Source of the DNA: Luteolibacter pohnpeiensis
Lineage (GTDB): Bacteria > Verrucomicrobiota > Verrucomicrobiia > Verrucomicrobiales > Akkermansiaceae
Assembly: GCF_016595435.1 (NCBI RefSeq)
Contig: NZ_JAENIJ010000001.1
Coordinates: forward strand, 1-64,000
Length of the DNA stretch: 64,000 nucleotides
Direction of reading: 5' to 3'
The position numbers and the translations under genes are program-made. The number at the start of each line of letters is the position of its first letter. Position 1 is the first letter of the stretch. The notes below the pieces were generated by a model that made no database searches, was not told the origin of the DNA, and worked only from the letters and a program-made list of their open reading frames with translations. This document shows positions 41,900 through 51,790 of the stretch, piece by piece.

Positions 41900-44695
41900 T
41901 CAATGAGCGGCCAGCCAGTTCGATCCCGTGCCATATTCCACTTCGATCGGGACTTCGTGCGGCAGTGGGAGAGAGGTTTTCATCGCCTCGAGAATTCTCG
42001 GAACGAGTTCATCCTTCTCATCGATTGCCAGATCGAAAATCAATTCGTCATGCACCTGCAGCAGCATTTTCGACTGATACGGTTTTTCCCGTAGCAGGGC
42101 ATCGATGCGGATCATCGCCAGCTTGATCATGTCCGCCGAGGTTCCCTGGATCGGGGAGTTGATCGCTGCGCGCTCGGCATTTCCACGTAGATTCTGGTTG
42201 CCGGATCGGAGGTCCGGGAAGTAGCGGCGGCGACCTGTTAGAGTCTCGACGTAGCCGCTTTCGCGGGATTCTTCGATGGTCCGGTCCATGAATTCTTCGA
42301 TCGCTGGATACTCACGGAAATAAGCTTCGATGATGGATGCTGCTTCGGTCCTCGGAATCGAAAGCCGCTGGCTCAGGCCGAATGCCGAGATGCCGTAAAT
42401 GATGCCGAAGTTCACCATCTTGGCAGTACGACGCATATCCGAGGTGACTTCTTCAGGCGCCACGCCGAACACGCGAGAGGAGGTGATGGTGTGAATGTCC
42501 GCGTTGCTGCGGAATGCGGCGATCATGCCTGAGTCGTTTGCCAGCGCGGCCATGACACGAAGCTCGATCTGCGAGTAGTCGCACGAAAGCAGGGTGAATT
42601 GCTCGCCATCGGTCTTGCGTGGAACGAATGCCTTGCGAATTTTTCGTCCGGCCTCGGTGCGCACCGGAATGTTCTGCAAATTCGGATCGGACGAGGCGAG
42701 TCGACCCGTTGCCGCGAGCAACTGATGATAATGGGTGTGAATGCGGCCGGTTTGCTCGACGATGTGATTTGGTAGCGCGTCGAGATAAGTCGACTTGAGT
42801 TTGGTGGCTTCGCGCCATGCCAGAATTTCGCCGATGATTGGGTGTTTCCCCTCGAGGCTCGCCAGCGTTTGCTCATCCGTTTTGTATTGGCCGGTTTTGG
42901 TTTTCTTCGGCTTCTCGATCAGTTGCAACTGGTCGAACAGGATTTCTCCCAATTGCTTGGGCGATGCGATGTTGAAGGAACGGTCGGCATGGTGGTGGAT
43001 CGATTTGGCGAGTTCTTCGATCTGTTCTAACAACTCATCTCCGATTGACGAAAGGGATGCTTTGTCGACTTCGATTCCTTCCATTTCCATGCGGACCAAA
43101 ACCGGCAGGAGTGGGGATTCGATATGGGTTAGAATTTCTTGCTGGCCGGAAGCTTCCAGCAGTGGGCGAAGTTTTTCTGCGATCTGGAAAGTCACATCCG
43201 CATCCTCCGCCGCATATTCGGCGAGCGCGGAAAGGGGAATCGATTCAATGTCGAGGTCCTTGGAGGCCTTCGATTTTTCCGCGTGGGCGAAGAGATCCAT
43301 ACCAGACGACTCTTCGGAGTCAGTGCGTGCTTTCGCCAGGTCCGCGAGTTTGACCGGAGTATAGCCGAGCAAAATCTCCGAAAGGTAATCCATCGAGTGC
43401 TTGCGGTCCGGCGCGATCAAGGTGTCCGCCAGCATGGTGTCGAACAGAGGGCCGGCGACTTGGATGCCGTGATTTAACAACACACAAAGATCGTATTTGA
43501 GATTGTGGCCGATCTTTTCCACTCGGGATCCGAGTAACTTTGTTAGATCGGCTTTCTGGCTTTCGTCGTATGGCAGATACCACGCTTCGTGGGCTTTCCA
43601 ACTGAAGGCGATGCCTAACAGACGGGCTTCGAATCGATGCAATGAGGTGCTCTCGATGTCGAAACATAACGACTTTTGTTGGGCAAGGCTGGCGAAGAGC
43701 TCGGCTTGCTTTTCCGGTGTGTCGGCAAGGTGATAGGTATGCTCGACATCCCGGATCGTTTTGAAAGTTTCGAATAACGTCGGCTCCGCGACTTTGTCTG
43801 GAGAGTCATGGTTGGTTTCAGCTGATACGTCACCGAACAAGCGCTTGGTCAGTGTTCTGAATTCGAATTCGGTGAACAATGATTTGACCGCTTCGTCATT
43901 GCGGGCGGAGAGCTCCAAGTCTCCCCAGGTGACATCGATCGGGACATCGCGGATGATGGTGGCGAGTTCCTTTGATAGCAGTGCCTGATCGGAATTTGCG
44001 ACGACGTTTTCCTTCTGCTTGCCCTTCAATTGCGAAGTGTTCGCGAGCAGGTTTTCCACGGAGCCGAATTGGGCGATCAGCTTCTGAGCGGTTTTCGGGC
44101 CGATGCCCGGAACGCCGGGGATGTTGTCCACGGCGTCACCCATCAGTCCTAACAGATCGATGATTTGCTCAGGCTTGCTGACGCCCCAGATGCCTTCCAA
44201 TTCGCCGAGGCCGATGACTTCATGATCCGAGCCTTTGCGGCCGGGTTTCCAGATGCAGGTGGTCGGCGAAATCAGCTGGGCAAAATCCTTGTCCGGCGTG
44301 ACCATGAAGGACTCGAACCCATCATCATCCGCACGCTTCACCAAAGTTCCGATGATGTCGTCGGCCTCAAAACCATCAAGCACCAGGACCGGGATGTGAA
44401 ACGCCTCACAGAGTGCTTTGACATGGGGAATGGACGCCGCGAGCTCCTCCGGCATCTCATCGCGCTGCGCTTTGTAGGCCGGATAACGCACGTGGCGAGG
44501 TGTTGGTGCAGAGGTATCGAAGGCGACGCCGATGTGGGTGGGTTTCTCCTTTTCCAGAATGGCCAACAGGGTGTTGATAAAGCCATACAATGCGGACGTG
44601 TTGACTCCTTTGGAATTCCGGATGGGATTCTGGATCAGCGCGAAGTGGGCGCGGTAGATCAGGGCCATGCCGTCGAGCAGGAAAAGGCGATTCAT
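41900..44695 (-). CDS. polA: DNA polymerase I
   Basis: A 931-residue repair and Okazaki-fragment polymerase. The N-terminal 5'-nuclease starts MNRLFLLDGMALIYRAHF and has GLMGDAVDNIPGVPGIG. The central 3'-5' exonuclease looks active: FDIES (DxE), GHNLKYDLCVL, and YAAEDADVTF. The polymerase domain has SCDYSQIELRVMA, RRTAKMVNFGIIYGISAFG and QVHDELIFD with the catalytic Asp. ATG at 44695 is preferred over an upstream in-frame ATG at 44719 because it begins the conserved nuclease motif. It is the next gene after the kinase-fold protein on the same strand, separated by 55 bp. Confidence 0.97.
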   Translation of the reverse strand: MNRLFLLDGMALIYRAHFALIQNPIRNSKGVNTSALYGFINTLLAILEKEKPTHIGVAFDTSAPTPRHVRYPAYKAQRDEMPEELAASIPHVKALCEAFHIPVLVLDGFEADDIIGTLVKRADDDGFESFMVTPDKDFAQLISPTTCIWKPGRKGSDHEVIGLGELEGIWGVSKPEQIIDLLGLMGDAVDNIPGVPGIGPKTAQKLIAQFGSVENLLANTSQLKGKQKENVVANSDQALLSKELATIIRDVPIDVTWGDLELSARNDEAVKSLFTEFEFRTLTKRLFGDVSAETNHDSPDKVAEPTLFETFKTIRDVEHTYHLADTPEKQAELFASLAQQKSLCFDIESTSLHRFEARLLGIAFSWKAHEAWYLPYDESQKADLTKLLGSRVEKIGHNLKYDLCVLLNHGIQVAGPLFDTMLADTLIAPDRKHSMDYLSEILLGYTPVKLADLAKARTDSEESSGMDLFAHAEKSKASKDLDIESIPLSALAEYAAEDADVTFQIAEKLRPLLEASGQQEILTHIESPLLPVLVRMEMEGIEVDKASLSSIGDELLEQIEELAKSIHHHADRSFNIASPKQLGEILFDQLQLIEKPKKTKTGQYKTDEQTLASLEGKHPIIGEILAWREATKLKSTYLDALPNHIVEQTGRIHTHYHQLLAATGRLASSDPNLQNIPVRTEAGRKIRKAFVPRKTDGEQFTLLSCDYSQIELRVMAALANDSGMIAAFRSNADIHTITSSRVFGVAPEEVTSDMRRTAKMVNFGIIYGISAFGLSQRLSIPRTEAASIIEAYFREYPAIEEFMDRTIEESRESGYVETLTGRRRYFPDLRSGNQNLRGNAERAAINSPIQGTSADMIKLAMIRIDALLREKPYQSKMLLQVHDELIFDLAIDEKDELVPRILEAMKTSLPLPHEVPIEVEYGTGSNWLAAH

Positions 44696-44750
44696 GGCGC
44701 ATCGTTGAACATCGAACATCGAACGTCCAACCTTGAACGTCGAAGTTTTT

Positions 44751-45767
44751 TCAAATGCCGAGCATCAGGGAAACATGCATCGCGGTGAGTTCGCCCATCG
44801 ATTCACAATCGCCGAATCCGGAGGTCCGGTGCATGCGATCCAGCTCCTTGGCCAGGGTGATGACGTGTTCGCGCGGCGCGATCGGCTCGCGTCGCATGAT
44901 CCCGAGCAAGGCCCGTAGGCGACCGCTTTCGACCTTTGCCCGGCGTGCCATCTGCGCGTGTTCTTCGGCAACGTATTGGTCGATCGATTTCCGGTTCAGG
45001 ACGTCGAACGCCAAACGCGTTACGGCGCGGTTCGATTTGAAGCGGAATGCCAAATAGATGTTGCCGCTGCCTTCGTAGGATTGCTGGTCGAAGTCGATCG
45101 GGCGGACGCGATATTGGATTTCTTCGAAGTCGGGGGTGATGTCGACCACGTAGTTGACCGAGCGCATGTCCCCGAGCAAGCGGATGAAGCAGCGCTCGGT
45201 GAATTTGGTGAACTCTTTGGCGATCCGGACTTTGTTGAGTGCCGGATTCTCAAGGTGGTGGCGCAGAAACACGTCGCCCGGAACACCGGCGATGTGTTCT
45301 TCGATCAAGGTGTTGCCCTTGACCAGATAGTTGATCCGGTTTGGCGACAGAATGTGCTCCAGTTCGAGGCCGTAGATCCGTGAAGCATCGGCCTGTTTGA
45401 CGTAGAAATAGTCCGAGTTGTCGTTGAACAGGTTGGTGATGCGGATGCGGAACGGCTTGGAGTTGCCGAAGTTTCCGAAATCGATTCGGTCGACCAGCAA
45501 GTGCTCGTGCTGATCGCCTTCGCGGCCGATTTTCAGCTCGGTGTAAATCTTGGTCAGTCGGCAGCGCAAATCATCCTGCACTTCCGGCGGATACATCACC
45601 GTCAGCCACAAGGTTTCATGGCCTTGTGGATCTTCGTAGGGAACGGCTCCGGTGAAGCGGCGCAGCTCGTCATAAACCTGGGGGATTTCCCGCAGCCGAT
45701 CGTAATGATAAAGATACTGCCGCAGTGGCTGCGAGACCGGGTATTGTTGTTTGCGGCGGGCGATCAC
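44751..45767 (-). CDS. Protein of unknown family with a kinase-like (APH-type) signature
   Basis: A 338-residue soluble protein I cannot assign to a named family. From about residue 115 it shows a set of residues expected of an aminoglycoside-phosphotransferase-like kinase fold. These are Lys124 in YFYVKQADAS, Glu137 in LELEH, a hinge-like LIEEHIAGVPGD (154-165), GDMRSVNYVVD with Asp200 and Asn205 at the standard five-residue distance, and PIDFD with Asp225. The N-terminal 110 residues and the C-terminal 90 are unlike known kinases. It is close to polA and argF on the same strand, with no other hint of function. Confidence 0.65.
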   Translation of the reverse strand: MIARRKQQYPVSQPLRQYLYHYDRLREIPQVYDELRRFTGAVPYEDPQGHETLWLTVMYPPEVQDDLRCRLTKIYTELKIGREGDQHEHLLVDRIDFGNFGNSKPFRIRITNLFNDNSDYFYVKQADASRIYGLELEHILSPNRINYLVKGNTLIEEHIAGVPGDVFLRHHLENPALNKVRIAKEFTKFTERCFIRLLGDMRSVNYVVDITPDFEEIQYRVRPIDFDQQSYEGSGNIYLAFRFKSNRAVTRLAFDVLNRKSIDQYVAEEHAQMARRAKVESGRLRALLGIMRREPIAPREHVITLAKELDRMHRTSGFGDCESMGELTAMHVSLMLGI

Positions 45768-45828
45768 CGGTCCAGCGTGACGATTTTTTCAGAAAAGGCT
45801 AGAACCGGTGACCGGGAATCGCAGGTAG

Positions 45829-46728
45829 TTATTTGGACAACGCGACCAGGATCGCTTTCTGCGCGTGCAGGCGGTTTTCGGCTTCCTGGAAAATCGTGTC
45901 GGCGTGCAGCTCCAGAGTTTCCTCGCTGATTTCCTTACCGCGATAAGCTGGCAGGCAGTGCAGGACGATGTGGCCATCCGCCGCTCCGCGGAGCAGCTCT
46001 TGGTTCACTTGGAAACCGGTAAACTCGTTTTCCTTCTCCTTTTGATTTTCCTGTCCCATGGAAAGCCACACATCGGTGTTGATCACGTGAGCGCCGGCGA
46101 CCGCAGCTACGGGATCTGTCGTAATGGTGACATTTGGCGCATCCAGCGCGGCCAGGAAATCGGCAGGTGGCTGGCAAGCGACCGGGGAAGCAACCACGAG
46201 CTCGAAACCGAGTCGCTTCGCAGCCCACATCCAGGAAATGGTCATGTTGGAAAATCCGTCACCGATGAAGGCGACCTTCTTGCCTTCCCAACCGCCGAGT
46301 TTTTCCTGAATCGTCAACAAATCGGCCAGGATCTGGCATGGATGCTCGTCGTCGGTCAGCGCGTTGATCGTTGGGATTTTCGAGAATTCAGAGAAATCGA
46401 CCACGTCTTGCTGCGCGAAGGTCCGGATGATGGCTCCATGAACCATGCGGCCCAAAACGCGGGCGGTGTCCTTGATTGGCTCGCCGCGACCGAGCTGAAT
46501 GTCGTTGCTGGAAAGGAACATCGGGAAGCCGCCAAGTTCGCGGATGCCGACTTCGAAAGAAACGCGGGTACGGGTGGACGATTTGGTGAAAATGAGCGCC
46601 CAGGTCTGACCTGCAAGCGGTTTTGGCGCATTCGCCTCACCACGTCCGGCCTTCAGTTGAGCCGCTTCGGCCAACAAGCTCTGGATTTCATCCGCGGTGA
46701 GTTGTTCGATGGATAGGAGGTGTTTCAT
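45829..46728 (-). CDS. argF: Ornithine carbamoyltransferase
   Basis: A 299-residue cytoplasmic enzyme that forms citrulline from ornithine and carbamoyl phosphate in arginine synthesis. Carbamoyl-phosphate binding appears as KSSTRTRVSFE and HPCQILADL, the ornithine part as DVWLSMGQE, and the active-site Cys as HCLPAYRG. It has the normal length. ATG at 46728 gives MKHLLSIEQL; the frame upstream to 46770 lacks family sequence. No other arg gene is near. Confidence 0.96.
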   Translation of the reverse strand: MKHLLSIEQLTADEIQSLLAEAAQLKAGRGEANAPKPLAGQTWALIFTKSSTRTRVSFEVGIRELGGFPMFLSSNDIQLGRGEPIKDTARVLGRMVHGAIIRTFAQQDVVDFSEFSKIPTINALTDDEHPCQILADLLTIQEKLGGWEGKKVAFIGDGFSNMTISWMWAAKRLGFELVVASPVACQPPADFLAALDAPNVTITTDPVAAVAGAHVINTDVWLSMGQENQKEKENEFTGFQVNQELLRGAADGHIVLHCLPAYRGKEISEETLELHADTIFQEAENRLHAQKAILVALSK

Positions 46729-46851
46729 AATAGCGCCCGATCTCGGGAAAGGGGCGGAGGCTAGCGGCACTTACGAAAATTGCAAACCGTGAATGTTCAC
46801 GAAACGGTAGCAATTGCGGATTGCCCGGGCCTTGGGCGATCGGCCGGTCAT

Positions 46852-47706
46852 TTATTTGCCAGATTCCGGCTGTCGACTTGCTCCGTCTTTGCCACGTTTT
46901 CTCAATTCGGCAGGCGGAAATCCGAAGTGGCGCTTGAAGGATTTCGACAAATGAAATGCGTCACAGAAATCGAGCGCATCCGCCACCAGATCGAGCGTGA
47001 ATTCGCTCTGGATCATCCGTGCGGCCTGGACCAGTCGCAATCTGCGGCGGCAGTTGCCGGGGGATTCGCCAGTGGCGGCTTTGTATTTTTTGCGGAAGGT
47101 TTCATAGCCCATTCCGAGTTGTCGGGCGATTTGTTCCAGGCTTGGCGCGCCACGGCCCATGCCGAGCATTTGCGTTGCGGAATCCACCCAGTGCCCGGCG
47201 TGGCCGGATTGCGGGTGCTGCGCCAGAGCTTCGGCAACCAAGGTGTGAATCGTGCCCACCGCCAGGCATGCCTCGGCAAGAGTCGTGATGCGCATGTCGA
47301 GCAACTGGCGAAACCGTTGCTGCCAGGATTCCGGCGATGGCAGTTGCCAAATGGGTTGGCTCGGATTCAACCCGCGGTTCCGCCATTCATCGAATGCGGC
47401 GCCGTCAAAGGTGAGAAAGATTTCTTCCCAAAAATCACCTGCTTCCGGTCCATATTGGTGGGGGATTTCTGGAAAAATGAGCAGTAAATCTCCGGCGGTG
47501 ATTCTGCGATCCGTGCCGAGCTGGTCCCGGAATCGCCCCGAACCTCTGCCGGTGACCAGAACCAGCGCGTAATTGCCATAAGTGCGGAAATGTTGGAACC
47601 CGGTTCCGCCGACGTTGGATAAATGACCTCCAAAATGAAAACTGCCCAGTGGTGTCGAAATTTCCGGAAACGATACCACTCCGGGAAAATCTCGATCAGC
47701 ATCCAT
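46852..47706 (-). CDS. AraC-family transcriptional regulator
   Basis: A 284-residue regulator. The N-terminal cupin (about 1-150) has GDLLLIFPEIPHQYGPEAG, typical of ligand-binding AraC regulators of sugar genes. The C-terminal two helix-turn-helix units are LEQIARQLGMGYETFRKKYK and FTLDLVADALDFCDAFHLSKSFKRHFG (region near residues 240-265). It is divergent from the large secreted glycosidase gene across 123 bp, so it probably controls that gene in response to a sugar product. No operator was pinned down. Confidence 0.93.
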   Translation of the reverse strand: MDADRDFPGVVSFPEISTPLGSFHFGGHLSNVGGTGFQHFRTYGNYALVLVTGRGSGRFRDQLGTDRRITAGDLLLIFPEIPHQYGPEAGDFWEEIFLTFDGAAFDEWRNRGLNPSQPIWQLPSPESWQQRFRQLLDMRITTLAEACLAVGTIHTLVAEALAQHPQSGHAGHWVDSATQMLGMGRGAPSLEQIARQLGMGYETFRKKYKAATGESPGNCRRRLRLVQAARMIQSEFTLDLVADALDFCDAFHLSKSFKRHFGFPPAELRKRGKDGASRQPESGK

Positions 47707-47829
47707 TGACCAAAATGTACATGCAATATGCCAGTGAGTCCATTCTCAAAAGGAGACTTAACCACTAGCTTCCAGAAACTGGCTGCCGATTTTTTTCACG
47801 GTGGCCCGAATTCACCCAGCTCCCGCACG

Positions 47830-50800
47830 ATGAAGTTCCGAACGATTTCCGCCCTATTGAGTTTGTTCCTGCCGCCCGGATTGGCCTGTGCGGACGTTCT
47901 GCTCAAAGACGACTTCAGCGCCTACGGAGTGAATTCGACGGATTTGAATTTAAATCTGCCTGCTGCCGATGGAAGTGACTATCCAACGACACTGGTTCGC
48001 CAAAGTGGCTCGATCGGCACCTATGGCTACCAAAAGCAAGGCGGCACCTCGAACAGCCAGTTGGGCAATGGCGCGACTTACGCAGGGCAGGCCGATGCGC
48101 CGGGAAATGCGGATTATTTGCTGATGGCGTATTCCAGCACGGTCTCGTCCCGATTGCCGGTGGACGATGCCTTGGTTGATGGCAAACCGCTGACGATCAG
48201 CTTTGATTTCGGAACGGAATTGCCGCCGAATTACACGGATGATTCATGGTGGGCTGCGTTCCGGCTCGGTGACCTGGGCAATAGTTATCCGGTTCTGGGA
48301 GGCGATGCCGGGTTTGCGTTTCTGTATCGAATCAACAAAGGCGTGCAGGTTTTCACAACCGGTTCCGGTGGCGTTGAATTTCCTGCAGTGACCAGCAATC
48401 ACTTCACGATGGTCTTCACGGACGACCTCGGCACCGGTTCTGCGTTTTCCGGAAATGGATCGAAGGTCGCACTGTATTGCGGGACGACATTGTTGGGTCG
48501 ATTCAATACCGGCCAATTGAGCCGCGAGTTCCTCAACTTCGGCGTGCAGAACGCTTTTGCATCGGTGGACAATCTAACGATCGAAACCGGAGTTCCTTCT
48601 TTCGTGTCCGATGGATTCCGCATCACGGATACCTCGTTCGATTTTGCGACAGGAAAACTGGACCTGCGTTGGACCTCGGAGGCGGGCAAAATTTACAAGG
48701 TGTTCCATTCGGTTGGATTGGGTGACGAGTGGGAGCCGGTTTCAGGAGAAATCCCGGCACAAGGCACCAGCACCGCTACCACCATCGACTTCCAAAAAAC
48801 CGACAAGGATTTCTTCCGGGCGGAGGAAGTCGAGCCTGCGCCGTTGGAGTTCGATGGGAATCAGGTCGTCCAGGATGAGGTGGGGAAAACCGTGACGATG
48901 GCGGATGCAAACGGCGATTTGCAGATCCGCCTTAGCTACGCGGGGCGCAGCATGCTGGATCGCGTGCAGGTGAATGGTCGGCAGGTCATCGCGCCGACCA
49001 CCGGGGTTTGCACTGGAATTCTAGCAGACGGAGTTTGGGCGACATCTCGGGATCAGGCAGGAGATCAGACGGTGACGGTGGATGGAAATGACGTCCGGAT
49101 CGATCACATCGAGTTTGCCAGTGGCGGTGTATCCGTCCGCGAATCGTGGCAATTCCATGTCGGCGAAAGCGGGATTGATTGGGAAATCAGTCGTGAATAC
49201 CTGACAGGTGGAACCTTGCAGGATACTTATTTTCCCGGTTGGGACTTCACCAGCACCTCCGCGTGGACGGGCGGGATTCTAGATACCGGCGGCGTCGCCT
49301 GGATGCGCTATCTCGGTTCTGGAGCGTCTTATGGTGCTCACTCGGCATCGACGGTTTTCTGGAAAGGAGATGATTGCCTGAAAGTCAGCACCACGCCATT
49401 GAGCGGAACCTACCAGGCATCCCGGTTTTCCAATCAACCAGCAGGCGGGGCTTTCACCTATGCCCAATCGGTCTCGTCCTCACCGATCGCCACCAATCAC
49501 AACTTGCGGCGCAGCATTCAAGGCATGGATTTGTGGGCTCCTTTCGAGGTTTCTCCCGGAACTGTGGCGGTGAAAATTCATCTGGAAGCCCCGAGTGGCG
49601 CCGCTGAGCGATATCGCGGAAATTTCCAAGGGATCGATGGAGAAGCCGTCGGCGAGTTGATGGACACGATTGGCCGCTACGGCGTGATCGATCGTCAAAT
49701 CATGGGGGGCAATGGTTGGCTGACTGGATTTGTCTGCGTGCATGAGCCTTTCCACGCGGAAATGGGCATCGCGGTTGCGGATGAAAATTACACGGCAAAC
49801 ATGGCGACGACGCTTGATGCCCGGAGAGACCAGGCATTGCAGGCCAGCGGCCGTATGTTGCCTCGGTTTTGTCATGACACTGGCGATTACATGGTCCCCG
49901 GAACCTACAATCCACAGACTGGATTTTACGAAGTCGGCTGGGGTTATCTGTTGGATTCGCAGCCGGATTACCCGATCAATGTTGCGGAGGAGTTCGATCT
50001 AACAGGGGACATCGAGTGGCTGCGCAGCCACAAGGAATCCTGTGAGCTTAGCTTGAAGTGGATCATGGACCGCGATCAAGATGGCGACGGTTTGGTCGAG
50101 ATGATGACGGATTCCCAGGAAGAGGGAAAATCCAGTGACTGGATCGACATCGTTTACGCATCCGGTGAAAATGCCTTGGTCAACGCTGCCGTTTACGAGG
50201 CGTTGGTGTTGTGGACGGAGCGGGAAGAAATTCTGGGCGATGCCGAACAAGCAGCTGCTTACCGCGCGGCTGCGGAAAAGCTCAAGGCCGCCTACATCAA
50301 GCCAACCAGCGAAGGTGGATTTTGGGATCCGGACAATGGCTGGTTTGTTTACTGGAGAAATACCGATGGCAGCATCCACGGCAACAATTTGGTGACTCCG
50401 GTGAATTTCTGCGCGGTCGCTTACGGACTGTGCACCGATGAGCAACGCAGCCAACTGCTCGATACGATCGAAACAAAGACCCGTGCGGAAAACCTGTTCC
50501 ATTGGCCACTTTGTTTTCTTCCTTATGAGCAGGGCGAGGGGCGCGATAACGTTTTCCCAACCTATGAAAATGGCGACATTTTCCTGTCCTGGGGAGGCAT
50601 GGCCATGCGCGCCTATGCGTCCTACGATCCGCAGATCGCGGTTGCTTATGTCAACCGGGTTTTGGCCAGATATCAGGAGGATGGCTTGTCGTATCAACGC
50701 TACCTTCGGAACAGCCAGGCCGGAGCAGGGGATGATATTCTTGCCGGCAATTGCATGACCATTGTCGGGCTGTATCGAAACATTTACGGGGTGCGGCCGC

Positions 50801-51300
50801 AGTGGGATCGCATGATGCTGGACCCACACCTCACACCGGAATTGGCAGGGACCAACTTGAGCTATCCATTGAGGGGGCAGACTTATGAACTGACCCTCGG
50901 TGAGCAGATTTCAACGATCGCAGTGGACGGATTCGCCGCGACCGGAGCCACCCCATTTGCCGTCAATGCCAAGGCGGATCAGGTCGCGTGGTATCATGGA
51001 AACCAGGACGTTGCAGCTCTGGTGATCGATCGCGATGGATCGGATTCAGTGGAACTCGAAATCCAACAATGGCCAACTGGCGAAGCTGGCCTGAGGAGTT
51101 GGACCGAGCGTCATTCCGCAGCGGAATCGACAGCAACGCAGCACACCTTGCGAGGGTTGATGCCAAACACCGCTTATCTGCTGAAAATCGACGGCGGCGA
51201 AAGCACCACGCTGCAATCGAGCGAAGACGGGGAATTGGAATTCGAGCTTTCCCCGAACTCCGCAGCCGCTCGCCAGATTGAACTGCAGGAAGCTCCCTGA
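47830..51300 (+). CDS. Large secreted six-hairpin glycosidase
   Basis: A 1156-residue secreted protein. It has a signal peptide (MKFRTISALLSLFLPPGLACA), then a jelly-roll-like N-terminal region (about 25-240) and a beta segment. The C-terminal two thirds looks like an (alpha/alpha)6 glycosidase. Recognisable parts are DRDQDGDGLVE, WIDIVYASGENALVNAAVYEAL and FWDPDNGWFVYW, with the acidic residues expected for an inverting hydrolase, and the barrel-closing FLSWGGMAMRAYASYDP. It is related in pattern to amylo-glucosidase, rhamnosidase and trehalase-type families, but I cannot fix the GH family. ATG at 47830 is chosen for the signal peptide; a longer frame from 47728 has none. It is divergent from the AraC regulator gene. 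Confidence 0.85.
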   Translation: MKFRTISALLSLFLPPGLACADVLLKDDFSAYGVNSTDLNLNLPAADGSDYPTTLVRQSGSIGTYGYQKQGGTSNSQLGNGATYAGQADAPGNADYLLMAYSSTVSSRLPVDDALVDGKPLTISFDFGTELPPNYTDDSWWAAFRLGDLGNSYPVLGGDAGFAFLYRINKGVQVFTTGSGGVEFPAVTSNHFTMVFTDDLGTGSAFSGNGSKVALYCGTTLLGRFNTGQLSREFLNFGVQNAFASVDNLTIETGVPSFVSDGFRITDTSFDFATGKLDLRWTSEAGKIYKVFHSVGLGDEWEPVSGEIPAQGTSTATTIDFQKTDKDFFRAEEVEPAPLEFDGNQVVQDEVGKTVTMADANGDLQIRLSYAGRSMLDRVQVNGRQVIAPTTGVCTGILADGVWATSRDQAGDQTVTVDGNDVRIDHIEFASGGVSVRESWQFHVGESGIDWEISREYLTGGTLQDTYFPGWDFTSTSAWTGGILDTGGVAWMRYLGSGASYGAHSASTVFWKGDDCLKVSTTPLSGTYQASRFSNQPAGGAFTYAQSVSSSPIATNHNLRRSIQGMDLWAPFEVSPGTVAVKIHLEAPSGAAERYRGNFQGIDGEAVGELMDTIGRYGVIDRQIMGGNGWLTGFVCVHEPFHAEMGIAVADENYTANMATTLDARRDQALQASGRMLPRFCHDTGDYMVPGTYNPQTGFYEVGWGYLLDSQPDYPINVAEEFDLTGDIEWLRSHKESCELSLKWIMDRDQDGDGLVEMMTDSQEEGKSSDWIDIVYASGENALVNAAVYEALVLWTEREEILGDAEQAAAYRAAAEKLKAAYIKPTSEGGFWDPDNGWFVYWRNTDGSIHGNNLVTPVNFCAVAYGLCTDEQRSQLLDTIETKTRAENLFHWPLCFLPYEQGEGRDNVFPTYENGDIFLSWGGMAMRAYASYDPQIAVAYVNRVLARYQEDGLSYQRYLRNSQAGAGDDILAGNCMTIVGLYRNIYGVRPQWDRMMLDPHLTPELAGTNLSYPLRGQTYELTLGEQISTIAVDGFAATGATPFAVNAKADQVAWYHGNQDVAALVIDRDGSDSVELEIQQWPTGEAGLRSWTERHSAAESTATQHTLRGLMPNTAYLLKIDGGESTTLQSSEDGELEFELSPNSAAARQIELQEAP

Positions 51301-51307
51301 GGAGCCA

Positions 51308-51664
51308 TCAGCCGGGATACCAGATATTCTCCAGTTTCCGCAAGACGTAGGTTTCGGTGGCGGAAAATCCATCGGAACCGAGCACCTTGGTCAGCCAAGT
51401 CAGTGCTTCACCCTGGCACCCTTCGGCCTTGATCGCTTGGGCGCGGCTGACGAAAAACTCCTGAGTTTTTGCCGTGTCCGGGTGCGTTTCGCGGACCAGC
51501 GCGAAGGTTTGGGATAAAAATTCCTCCCTTGGTTCCTCACTTTCCCAGTTCAGCGTTTCGATGGCCTGATTGAGAACGGCATCTTCCGCTAGCGAGAGAT
51601 GGTCGTCGGTGTAAATCGAAAGCAGAAGAAGCTCGATAATGGCCTGGCGCGATTCTTGGGTCAT
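51308..51664 (-). CDS. TerB-like small protein
   Basis: A 118-residue, probably cytoplasmic, all-helical protein. The opening ELLLLSIYTDDHLSLAEDAVLNQAIETL resembles TerB/DjlA-type helical domains with an acidic pair in the first helix (region near residues 11-38). The Trp-Tyr end IWYPG is distinct. It converges on the glycosidase gene with a 7-bp gap. Function unknown; metal or stress functions known for TerB relatives may not apply. Confidence 0.7.
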   Translation of the reverse strand: MTQESRQAIIELLLLSIYTDDHLSLAEDAVLNQAIETLNWESEEPREEFLSQTFALVRETHPDTAKTQEFFVSRAQAIKAEGCQGEALTWLTKVLGSDGFSATETYVLRKLENIWYPG

Positions 51665-51726
51665 GTTGCCGCATGCTAGCAGAGAAGTTTCAAATCACAA
51701 TCGGATTCCGATGGTGATGGTGCATG

Positions 51727-51759
51727 AAAAACCCGCGCCGGATCGGTATCTGGCGCGGG
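51727..51759 (-). terminator. Intrinsic terminator of accD
   Basis: CCCGCGCC at 51732-51739 pairs with GGCGCGGG at 51752-51759 around a 12-nt loop. On the minus strand it is followed by TTTTT (51731-51727), 31 bp past the accD stop. Confidence 0.88.
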
Positions 51760-51790
51760 CTGGATAAATTCAAGAATGTTTCGCTCGGTT

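Noticed and set aside
45865-46716. Long frame antisense to argF
   Set aside because: Same reason: shadow of argF, whose motifs are complete.
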